From Gammaproteobacteria bacterium (GTDB lineage Bacteria > Pseudomonadota > Gammaproteobacteria > Steroidobacterales > Woeseiaceae), in contig JAOTZC010000004.1 in NCBI GenBank assembly GCA_029861535.1, forward strand, positions 1 to 64,000: a stretch of DNA of 64,000 nt, given 5' to 3'. Shown in pieces: positions 31,672 through 38,986 of this stretch. Both the position numbers and the translations under genes were made by a program. The notes beneath the pieces were generated by a model that saw nothing but the letters and a program-made list of their open reading frames with translations, made no database searches and was not told the DNA's origin. Position 1 is the first letter of the stretch. Every line of letters starts with the position of its first letter.

Positions 31672-32718
31672 CTAATCAGACGCCGCGCTTGCCGCGGCGT
31701 TTTTTATGCCTTGGCCTACCGCGACGGGCATGCCATCGGCACGTTCGACCACCTCCTCGACCAGCAGCCATTCCAACTGGCCGGGGCGCTCACTGGTCGC
31801 CACGACAAATTGTTCCGTGACATAAGCTAGCGGGTCTTTTTCTGGGTCGTTGGTAACGTCAACGTCGTCGACGGTGTCTTTTTCGCTGTCGTCGCTCGTC
31901 GCTGTCGGCACAGTATTACGCACGGGTTCATCGGTAGTTTCCGTCGGCGCCGCCTCGAGAACCGGGTGCACTTCCATGACGAGGTTGTCACCTTCCCAGC
32001 CGATCTTCACCGGTTCGTTGATGATGCGCACCGGCATATTCAAATGAACGAACTTGAACAAATGCTCGATGTCTTCTGGAAACATCCGGAGACAACCGTG
32101 CGTCACGCGCATACCGACGCCGGCGGGGCGATTCGTACCGTGAATCAAGTAGCCCGGTAAGTCGAGCCGCAGTGCGTATTTGCCGAGCGGATTGTCAGGC
32201 CCAGGAAGCACGATCTTATCGAGTGGCCGGCCTTCAGCCGCATGTTCATCACGAACCGATTGCGGTGGGTACCATGCCGGGTTGACGACTTTCGAAATTA
32301 TAGTCGTCATGCCCAGCGGCGTTTCCCAGTCCATACGGCCGATACTGATCGGAAATGTCATGACTGTCGCCGCCTGTCCCGGGCTCGGTTGCGGAAAATA
32401 GTACAGCCGATATTCGGCAAGATTGAGCACGATGCCTTCGCGTGGTCCAGGCGGCAGCACGTAGTGAGTGGGTAAGATGACTTCGGTGCCCTCGCCTGGC
32501 ACCCAGACATCTACATCCGGATTCGCGCGCACAATGTCTTGGTAGCCGAGTCCGTGCCGCCGCGCGATATCGATCAGCGTATCCTCAAAGCTCGCGGCAA
32601 CCGACGTTACGTTGCCGACAATATCAGACCCATCAGCAGATATTTCATACGTCGCTGCATTCGACATGCCAGCAATCAATGCGAGTAACAATACGTTCGC
32701 TTTGAGCACATTGGTCAC
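31672..32718 (-). CDS. L,D-transpeptidase (YkuD domain, ErfK/YbiS type)
   Basis: This is a 348-residue periplasmic enzyme that either anchors murein lipoprotein to, or cross-links, peptidoglycan. It has a signal peptide (MTNVLKANVLLLALIAGMSN), a LysM-like segment (DTLIDIARRHGLGYQDIVRA, NPDVDVWVPGEG), then a YkuD domain from about residue 93. The catalytic set is His193 (IHGTNRP), His207, Cys209 and Arg211 in THGCLRM; the usual Ser before HGC is Thr. A C-terminal Asp/Glu/Thr-rich tail of about 100 residues is unusual. Its last codons contain the terminator of the facing lipoprotein gene. Confidence 0.93.
   Translation of the reverse strand: MTNVLKANVLLLALIAGMSNAATYEISADGSDIVGNVTSVAASFEDTLIDIARRHGLGYQDIVRANPDVDVWVPGEGTEVILPTHYVLPPGPREGIVLNLAEYRLYYFPQPSPGQAATVMTFPISIGRMDWETPLGMTTIISKVVNPAWYPPQSVRDEHAAEGRPLDKIVLPGPDNPLGKYALRLDLPGYLIHGTNRPAGVGMRVTHGCLRMFPEDIEHLFKFVHLNMPVRIINEPVKIGWEGDNLVMEVHPVLEAAPTETTDEPVRNTVPTATSDDSEKDTVDDVDVTNDPEKDPLAYVTEQFVVATSERPGQLEWLLVEEVVERADGMPVAVGQGIKNAAASAASD
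31680..31706 (+). terminator. Rho-independent terminator of the lipoprotein gene
   Basis: ACGCCGCG-CTTGC-CGCGGCGT is a perfect 8-bp GC-rich stem followed by a T-tract. It lies inside the 3' coding end of the convergent L,D-transpeptidase gene, whose Ala/Ser-rich C-terminus is read from the same bases. Confidence 0.85.
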
Positions 32719-32724
32719 GGCCGC

Positions 32725-33375
32725 TTACTGTCCTATTTCATCGTGCTCGATGACTTCAACTTCCGTTTCGGCGGCCACCAGCCATTCCTGCATAGCATTG
32801 CTTTCGAGAAGACGATTTGCATAAAACTTCGCGGTCTCTGGCAGATTGATGCCATACGTACGAAACCGCAGCACGACAGGGGCGTACATTGCGTCTGCGA
32901 TACTAAAGTTGCCAAACAACCAATCGCCACCGTAGCGTTTGTGACAGTCACACCAGATCTCAAAGACTCGATCGATGTCCGCCGTTAGTTCATCTGGCAA
33001 CGGCACCTTTCTGCCCATTGCGCGGCAATTCATGGGCATGCTGGCCCGCAATACCTCAAATCCAGAGTGCATTTCGGCACTGATACTGCGCGCATGCGCA
33101 CGCGCATTGGCGTCTGTCGGCCACAGTTGCTTATCCGGCCAACGTTCGGCAACGGTCTCACCGATCGCTAAGGATTCCCAAACCGTTAGATCGTCGAGAA
33201 TCAGAATCGGCACGCGGCCGGCGGCATCGAATTCGGCGATATTCTTTGCGGTATCGCCAAGATCCAGCACGATGCGCTGTTCGTCAAAGTCGATCTCCGC
33301 CTCACGCAATAGCAACCAAGCCCGCAGAGACCAGGAGGAATAGTTCTTGTTGCCGATGATGAGTTTGGTGGTCAT
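32725..33375 (-). CDS. Glutathione S-transferase family protein
   Basis: This is a 216-residue cytosolic protein with a thioredoxin-fold N-terminal domain (KLIIGNKNYSSWSLRAWLLL, then AGRVPILILDDLTVWESLAI) and an all-helical C-terminal domain. The NKNYSSWSLR opening with Ser at the glutathione-activating position matches proteobacterial GSTs of the YfcF-like group. The substrate is unknown. I start at the ATG at 33375; an in-frame TTG five codons upstream has no better support. It ends 6 bp from the L,D-transpeptidase start, so the two may share a transcript. Confidence 0.85.
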   Translation of the reverse strand: MTTKLIIGNKNYSSWSLRAWLLLREAEIDFDEQRIVLDLGDTAKNIAEFDAAGRVPILILDDLTVWESLAIGETVAERWPDKQLWPTDANARAHARSISAEMHSGFEVLRASMPMNCRAMGRKVPLPDELTADIDRVFEIWCDCHKRYGGDWLFGNFSIADAMYAPVVLRFRTYGINLPETAKFYANRLLESNAMQEWLVAAETEVEVIEHDEIGQ

Positions 33376-33493
33376 GGGGTTGCACCGCAAGTAACGGCGC
33401 TATAGTAAACCATACGAGGCTTGCTCGTCGTCTACAAATGCGTTTCTTGTGATCACGATTGACCGTCTCTGCCGACCTCGGTAGCCTCCGCGC

Positions 33494-34039
33494 ATGAGTA
33501 TGAAATTATCATTCGAATTGAGTGATCGCGACCTGCGTTTTTTTCGCAATGCGTTGCGCCAATCCCGTGAAGCCGTGCGTGACGCCGACGAGTCTGAAAT
33601 CATCGACGCGGTCCGTCACTTACTTGATGAAATTCGCGCAAATGAACCATTACCGGATTTTGTCGCGACACGGATACCGGAACTCGAGTCGCTAATGCAA
33701 ATGTTGGCTGACGACGAATGGCAATTACCTTCTGCGGATCGGGAACGCTTGCTCGCAACGTTTGTCTATTTCGCAGACCCCGAGGACATTCTTCCCGACG
33801 ATATTCCTGTCATCGGCTATCTCGATGACGTAATCATGATCGAACTTGTCAGTCTTGAACTCAAGCATGTTCGTGAAGCGTATTCGGATTTTTGCGACTA
33901 CCGCGACGACTTTGACAAGCAAAGCAGCAAGAGTATTGATGCCGCTATACGCAGAGACCGGTTAGACAAGCGCCGTCAACGACTGCATCAGCGTATGCAT
34001 AGACGTTCATCTCACGAGAAAAAAAATCGTCTCTGGTAG
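33494..34039 (+). CDS. YkvA/DUF1232 domain protein
   Basis: This is a 181-residue protein of unknown function. The second half carries the DUF1232 (YkvA) signature: LLATFVYFADPEDILPDDIP followed by VIGYLDDVIMIELV. The remainder is charged and helical, with a strongly basic C-terminal tail (RRQRLHQRMHRRSSHEKK). Many DUF1232 proteins are membrane-associated; here only the core is moderately hydrophobic. It converges with fabH with a 10-bp gap and has no obvious operon partner. Confidence 0.7.
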   Translation: MSMKLSFELSDRDLRFFRNALRQSREAVRDADESEIIDAVRHLLDEIRANEPLPDFVATRIPELESLMQMLADDEWQLPSADRERLLATFVYFADPEDILPDDIPVIGYLDDVIMIELVSLELKHVREAYSDFCDYRDDFDKQSSKSIDAAIRRDRLDKRRQRLHQRMHRRSSHEKKNRLW

Positions 34040-34049
34040 GGCGCGTTAT

Positions 34050-35018
34050 TTAGAAGCGCATCAATACCGATCCCCAGGTAAACCCTCCACCAAAGGCTTC
34101 CATGAGAATCATCTGATCGCGTTTAATGCGGCCGTCGCGTACGCCAACGTCGAGTGCCATCGGCACCGATGCCGCCGATGTGTTGCCGTGATCCTGAACG
34201 GTCAGGATAACTTTTTCCATCGGCAGATTCAGACGCTTCGCCGTCGCCTGAATGATACGAAGATTGGCCTGATGCGGAATGAGCCAGTCGAGTTCGTCCT
34301 GTGACACACCGGCCGACTCAAGCGCCTTTGATGCGACATTGCCGAGCGTGCTGACGGCCACCTTAAAGACATCTTTGCCGCTCATCATAATGGACGCCTC
34401 GTCCGTGCCGGCTTTGGCCAGGTCCTTCGACGCGCCGACCGGGTAGTACAACAAGTCTTTGTATTGGCCATCGGCGCCGAGATGACATCCAATGATCCCT
34501 TGTTCATCCGATTGCTCGAGGATAACCGCACCGGCGCCATCACCAAACAATACACACGTATTGCGATCGCTCCAATCGACGAGTTTCGTAATGCATTCTG
34601 CACCAATAACAAGTGCGCGTTTCGACTCCCCTGCCTTGATGAACTTGTCCGCCGTCGTAAGCGCATAAATAAAACCGGTGCACGCGGCTTCGAGACTAAA
34701 CGCCGTGCACGCTGGGATGCCTAGACGATGCTGAACCAGCGTTGCTACGTTCGGGAATATCAGATCCGGTGACGTCGTGCCAATAATGACCATGTCGATA
34801 TCGGCGGGTCTGACGCCAGCGCTTTCCATTGCGACCTTGGCTGCCTCAACGCACATGTCCGACGTTGTTTGATCCTCCGCAACGCAATGACGGCGCTCAA
34901 CGCCGGTACGCGTGCGAATCCATTCATCCGTCGTATCGACGATCTTCTCAAGATCGAAATTGGTGAGCACTTTTTCTGGCAAGAACCGGCCAGTGCCGGT
35001 GATTCTCGAGTATGTCAT
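34050..35018 (-). CDS. fabH: 3-oxoacyl-[ACP] synthase III
   Basis: This is a 322-residue enzyme that starts fatty-acid synthesis by condensing acetyl-CoA with malonyl-ACP. The Cys-His-Asn triad is visible: Cys113 in EAACTGFIYAL, the His in WLIPHQANLRI, and the Asn in DHGNTSAASVP. It ends with the family's FGGGFTWGSVLMRF. Its start overlaps plsX by 4 bp, making the yceD-rpmF-plsX-fabH run a likely operon. fabD, fabG and acpP do not follow; the convergent DUF1232 gene does. Confidence 0.96.
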   Translation of the reverse strand: MTYSRITGTGRFLPEKVLTNFDLEKIVDTTDEWIRTRTGVERRHCVAEDQTTSDMCVEAAKVAMESAGVRPADIDMVIIGTTSPDLIFPNVATLVQHRLGIPACTAFSLEAACTGFIYALTTADKFIKAGESKRALVIGAECITKLVDWSDRNTCVLFGDGAGAVILEQSDEQGIIGCHLGADGQYKDLLYYPVGASKDLAKAGTDEASIMMSGKDVFKVAVSTLGNVASKALESAGVSQDELDWLIPHQANLRIIQATAKRLNLPMEKVILTVQDHGNTSAASVPMALDVGVRDGRIKRDQMILMEAFGGGFTWGSVLMRF

Positions 35019-36025
35019 GCGGCTTCCCGTTGCAGCAGACTCCCGATCTGCTGTGGCACGTTATCACGCACCTCGACGACAGCGGTCTGGATAGCGTGTT
35101 GAAACGCATACGAATCGGCACTGCCATGGCTTTTGATAACGATACCATTAAGGCCGACCAGTGTCGCACCGTTGTAGTTTCTCGAGTCCGTATCGACAGC
35201 TAGGCGAGACAATACCGGCCGCGCCAACAGCGCTTGTAATTTGGCAAACCAGTTTCGAGTGAAAGCCTGTTTCATATTGTGCTTCATCAAACCGACCATG
35301 CCCTCCATTGCCTTAAGCGCGATATTGCCAGAAAAACCATCGGTCACGACCACATCCGCGATGGCGGAAAAGAGGTTGTTACCTTCAATGAAGCCAACGT
35401 AATTGAGGGCGCTCGCATTCAGCATTGCGGCTGCGTCTTTGACAGTGTGGTTTCCCTTTGTGTCTTCGGCACCGATATTGAGTAAGGCGATTCGCGGTGC
35501 ATCGATGCCAGCGATATCTGCGGAAACGATCGACCCCATTACGGAAAACTGAAACAGCTGCTCGGCCGTGCAGGCCGTGTTCGCACCCAAGTCAAGCATG
35601 TGCAGTGATCCACCTGTCGACGGCAACTCGGCGATAATGGCGGGCCGATCGATGCCAGGCAGCATCTTAAGCACGAACTTTGCTGTTGCCATCAAAGCCC
35701 CGGTGTTGCCAGCACTAACACAAGCGCGTGCGTCGCCGGATTTGACGAGATCTATTGCGACACGCATCGATGAATTTTTTTTCTTGCGGATGGCGTCCGC
35801 TGGCGCATCCGACATTTCGACAATTTCTGACGCGTGCACGATCTCGAGACGCGGTTCGTCGCCAACGATTCGCGTGACGAGGCCTTCGAGCTCTCGCTGA
35901 TCGCCAACCAGTATTAACTTCAGATCAGTATGTTCTTGAAGCGACGCATTGGCTGCACGTACAACGACCTCGGCACCCAGATCGCCGCTCATTGCATCGA
36001 GAGAAATCGTCGAAATTGATCCCAT
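35015..36025 (-). CDS. plsX: Phosphate acyltransferase PlsX
   Basis: This is a 336-residue peripheral enzyme that converts acyl-ACP to acyl-phosphate for phospholipid synthesis. It begins with the family's ISLDAMSGDLGAEVVVRAAN (most members have DAMGGD, so Ser replaces Gly), then has SSMRVAIDLVKSGDARACVS and AGNTGALMATAKFVLKMLPG. NIGAEDTKGNHTVKDAAAML and VTDGFSGNIALKAMEGM follow. It lies downstream of rpmF with a 52-bp gap and overlaps fabH. Confidence 0.96.
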   Translation of the reverse strand: MGSISTISLDAMSGDLGAEVVVRAANASLQEHTDLKLILVGDQRELEGLVTRIVGDEPRLEIVHASEIVEMSDAPADAIRKKKNSSMRVAIDLVKSGDARACVSAGNTGALMATAKFVLKMLPGIDRPAIIAELPSTGGSLHMLDLGANTACTAEQLFQFSVMGSIVSADIAGIDAPRIALLNIGAEDTKGNHTVKDAAAMLNASALNYVGFIEGNNLFSAIADVVVTDGFSGNIALKAMEGMVGLMKHNMKQAFTRNWFAKLQALLARPVLSRLAVDTDSRNYNGATLVGLNGIVIKSHGSADSYAFQHAIQTAVVEVRDNVPQQIGSLLQREAA

Positions 36026-36077
36026 TACGACCGTTCATCACGGTTAGGCCCGATAAAGCAGGCTACCAGGGAATGAC

Positions 36078-36269
36078 TTATTCGTCGTCCTCGATTTCAG
36101 GCTGCGAGATGACCTGCTCACCGCGATAAAAGCCGTCCGGCGAGACACGATGACGCAGATGCGTTTCACCCGTCGTCGGGTCAACCGACAATGTCGGGCT
36201 CTTGAGCTTGTCATGCGATCGTCGCGTGCCACGCGTGGATGGGGTCCTGCGACTTTTCTGAACAGCCAT
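36078..36269 (-). CDS. rpmF: 50S ribosomal protein L32
   Basis: This is a 63-residue ribosomal protein. The N-terminus [20 protein letters not shown] is canonical, followed by [21 protein letters not shown] use the ATG at 36269, with GGAGAA upstream, rather than a start four codons earlier. The zinc-binding cysteines of some L32 proteins are absent, so this is the zinc-free form. It is placed between yceD and plsX, as in most proteobacteria. Confidence 0.96.
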   Translation of the reverse strand: MAVQKSRRTPSTRGTRRSHDKLKSPTLSVDPTTGETHLRHRVSPDGFYRGEQVISQPEIEDDE

Positions 36270-36306
36270 ATTCTTCTCCAATAGAATGGCGGCGCTGCGC
36301 CACTAA

Positions 36307-36864
36307 CTAATTCTTTTTTCCTTTGTCCATCTGCGTTCTCAATGACGCAAATGGCGTTGTCATCTTTTCGCCCGTCTCGACTGGCGCAATCTCGACGCAC
36401 TTTGCCGATCCTTCGTGCCTTGCTGATAACGGCATCGCCATAATCAACGATTCGTCGACAATGTCCATCGGGCGCAGCACCTCGTCGTCGAGCTCCCAGA
36501 GCTCGTAGCCCTCGCGACCCTCAAGCGGTTCGTTCGGCACGACGAACTGCAGTTTGAGCTCGATCGTCAGTTGCCACGCAAACGCCGACAAGCACCGCTG
36601 GCACACCGCGGCAATCGCTGCGTCGAGCGTGCCCTCAAGTATCGCCACAGCGCGCTGCGCATCGGCAAAATCAAAACTCAATCGACCGCTAACGAGCCTT
36701 TCCCGCCAGTTAGTGGGCATCTCGGCCCGTGGCAGCGCTGCGAGGTCTGTTTCGATTACCCTCGATAATTTGTCGAAATTTCCAATTTTTTCAGAAATTT
36801 CAACAATTTGACGCACCTTCGCCAACTCCGTGACGGAGCGCCGATCTCGCAGTGGATCGCCCAT
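36307..36864 (-). CDS. yceD: YceD/DUF177 family protein
   Basis: This is a 185-residue protein of the YceD family, linked to 23S rRNA accumulation in E. coli; the molecular role is not settled. The core is VSGRLSFDFADAQRAVAILE, VCQRCLSAFAWQLTIELKLQ and the acidic YELWELDDEVLRPMDIVDES. The start is set at the ATG at 36864 (MGDPLRDRRSV); the open frame continues upstream to 37353 but would overlap maf and look non-native. rpmF follows 37 bp later, the conserved arrangement. Confidence 0.88.
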   Translation of the reverse strand: MGDPLRDRRSVTELAKVRQIVEISEKIGNFDKLSRVIETDLAALPRAEMPTNWRERLVSGRLSFDFADAQRAVAILEGTLDAAIAAVCQRCLSAFAWQLTIELKLQFVVPNEPLEGREGYELWELDDEVLRPMDIVDESLIMAMPLSARHEGSAKCVEIAPVETGEKMTTPFASLRTQMDKGKKN

Positions 36865-36994
36865 GGCGCGCGCATGATAAGGACCAGAGCGGCCACTGTC
36901 AAAGCGAACCGGTCGCTGCTTCAACAAAACGCTCGGCGAACCCGGCCGAACCAAGTAAACTCCGCAACCTTGTTCCCAAGCTGCTGATTTACCT

Positions 36995-37588
36995 ATGCAA
37001 AATCCGTCCGCCCCGGAGATTTTTCTGGCCTCGTCGTCGCCGTATCGGCGCGGCCTGCTGGATCGATTCCTGGATGAATACGAGGCGGTATCGCCCGGCG
37101 TGGATGAGAGTAATACCGAGAACCTGGATCCCGCCAGTCTGGCGACCCATTTGGCGCGCAAGAAGGCCGAGGCGGTGTCGGCAAATATCCACCGCGCGCT
37201 GATCATCGGCGCCGACCAGCTTGCCGTGCTAGACGGCGTGGTGCTCGGTAAGCCGGGCACCCACGCAAAGGCTGTGGAACAGCTAATGGCTGCGGCGGGC
37301 AAATCGATGACGTTTCTTACGGCTGTCTGCATTCTCGACCCGGTCACCCGCAAGCGCTACGAACACACGGACACAACAACCGTCCGCTTTCGGCAATTTG
37401 ATATACGCCTGGCCGAGACTTACCTGCGTCACGATGAGCCATACGATTGTGCCGGCAGCTTTAGGCTCGAGGGCGCGGGCTTTGTGTTATTCGAATCGGT
37501 GCACACGGAGGATCCGACCGCACTAATCGGATTGCCGATGATCTGGGTGGCGGATCGATTGCTGGCTTTGGGCTATTTGCTACCGTAA
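36995..37588 (+). CDS. yceF: Maf-like nucleotide pyrophosphatase (YceF type)
   Basis: This is a 197-residue house-cleaning enzyme of the Maf family; E. coli YceF hydrolyses 7-methyl-GTP. Motifs are FLASSSPYRRGLLDRFL, ALIIGADQLAVLDGVVLGKP, and CAGSFRLEGAGFVLFESVHT followed by DPTALIGLPMIW. The CAGSF and LIGLP forms fit YceF rather than the dTTPase Maf. It is divergent from yceD, and its end overlaps the convergent rluC by 9 bp. Confidence 0.9.
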   Translation: MQNPSAPEIFLASSSPYRRGLLDRFLDEYEAVSPGVDESNTENLDPASLATHLARKKAEAVSANIHRALIIGADQLAVLDGVVLGKPGTHAKAVEQLMAAAGKSMTFLTAVCILDPVTRKRYEHTDTTTVRFRQFDIRLAETYLRHDEPYDCAGSFRLEGAGFVLFESVHTEDPTALIGLPMIWVADRLLALGYLLP

Positions 37589-38536
37589 TTTGCGCAGGAA
37601 CTCGTCCAGGTCGTCGGCCAATGATGACGTAAAGTGCAAGTCATTGCCGCTGTCGTCGGGAAATGCAATCGACTGCGCGTGCAGGAACAAGCGCGGTAAA
37701 CCCAGTGTTCTGATGCGCCGATTGACGGCCGCATCGCCGTAACGCTCATCGCCCGCCAACGGGAAGCCGGCCGCCTGCGCATGCACGCGGATCTGGTGGG
37801 TACGACCGGTCAATGGGGAACACTGCAATAAGCTGTAGTCGCGGTAGCGACGCGACAGACGTATCCGCGTCTGTGCGGGCTTGCCCTCATCGCTGACGAC
37901 AACATGACGTTCACCACCCTGACGATTTGTGACCAGCAACGGCGCGTCAATCACCTGCTCGCCGAGTTGCCAGTCACCAACGGCAAGTCCGAGATAATTT
38001 TTCTCAACGGCGCCGTCGCGGAATTTCGCATGTAACGCCCGTAGAGCGCTGCGGCGTTTCGCCAACACGAGGCAGCCGGAGGTCTCCCGATCGAGCCGGT
38101 GCACGAGCGACAAGTCCTTGAGCTCGGGCCGCGCGTGTCGCAACAGCTCGATGACGCCATGGCTGACTCCGCTGCCGCCGTGAACGGCGAGTCCGCTCGG
38201 CTTATCGAGCACCAACAGTCGTTTATCCTCGAATAGAATCCGCTCAAGGATCGCTGCCGCGCTCTTCTCAGGCGGCGGTACACCGGACGCATTGACCCGT
38301 GCCGGTGGAATCCGCACCTCGTCGCCCTCGGCCAGCTTGTAGTCGGCCCGCACCCGGCCGCCATTAACGCGAACTTCGCCGCGGCGCAAGATCCGGTATA
38401 AGCGCCCTTTCGGCAGGCCGGGCAGCTCCCGGCGCAGGAAATTGTCGATCCGCTGGCCAGCGGACTCGGCATCGATGCGCACTTTTCGCACTTTCGACCT
38501 GCGCTGTTCGGACTTTTCGGGCGACTTTTCTTGCAT
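37580..38536 (-). CDS. rluC: 23S rRNA pseudouridine synthase RluC
   Basis: This is a 318-residue RluA-family enzyme expected to modify positions 955, 2504 and 2580 of 23S rRNA. An S4 RNA-binding domain occupies the N-terminus (QRIDNFLRRELPGLPKGRLY; RRGEVRVNGGRVRADYKLAE). The catalytic segment is SLVHRLDRETSGCLVLAK with the essential Asp. The TGRTHQIRVHAQAAGFPLAG motif follows. It is divergent from rne, the arrangement found in E. coli, which supports RluC over RluD. Confidence 0.93.
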   Translation of the reverse strand: MQEKSPEKSEQRRSKVRKVRIDAESAGQRIDNFLRRELPGLPKGRLYRILRRGEVRVNGGRVRADYKLAEGDEVRIPPARVNASGVPPPEKSAAAILERILFEDKRLLVLDKPSGLAVHGGSGVSHGVIELLRHARPELKDLSLVHRLDRETSGCLVLAKRRSALRALHAKFRDGAVEKNYLGLAVGDWQLGEQVIDAPLLVTNRQGGERHVVVSDEGKPAQTRIRLSRRYRDYSLLQCSPLTGRTHQIRVHAQAAGFPLAGDERYGDAAVNRRIRTLGLPRLFLHAQSIAFPDDSGNDLHFTSSLADDLDEFLRKLR

Positions 38537-38986
38537 GATCAATGACTTGATGGTGGCTAATCGTGTGTTATATTACCGGCTCGTGGGGTCGCGCGTGAGC
38601 GCCGGGCTTTGCGGACGATACACTTAAACGATGCAAGCGGCCGCCAATCCCGGCTTTACCGCCTGTCTCCTAAAAGTTTTTACGATTTGGTCGCGCCAGT
38701 CGCGTGACCTGATTTCATTGGCAGCGAGCACAAAACCGGCGAGCGCCAAAGCGGCAAGACCGCAGGGAAATCATGCTGATTATTTTCAGTGCATTGAATT
38801 TACTGACGAGCAATTCTTCGCTTATCCGTCGCTGGATTCACGCACTACGACAATCAAATAGCCTCTTGATCAGCGCTGCTCCGCGCCACGACCTCGTGTG
38901 CCCGGCGCCCTGCACTATTCTGTCAGCTACCGCTCAATACTCCGGTTCCTGTTCGTTGTCCTTAGACTATTTACAAGTAGGGCAAC
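38537..38986. promoter_or_regulatory. rluC-rne divergent region and rne leader
   Basis: These 450 bp hold no gene. TGTGTTATATTACC near 38565 resembles a promoter core. The rest could form the long structured 5' leader that in E. coli lets RNase E autoregulate its mRNA; I see GC-rich hairpin-prone segments but no conserved element by eye. Confidence 0.35.

Noticed and set aside
36865-37353. Long N-terminal extension of YceD
   Set aside because: The extra 163 codons lie antisense to yceF and are Arg/Ser-rich; YceD proteins are about 170-190 residues.
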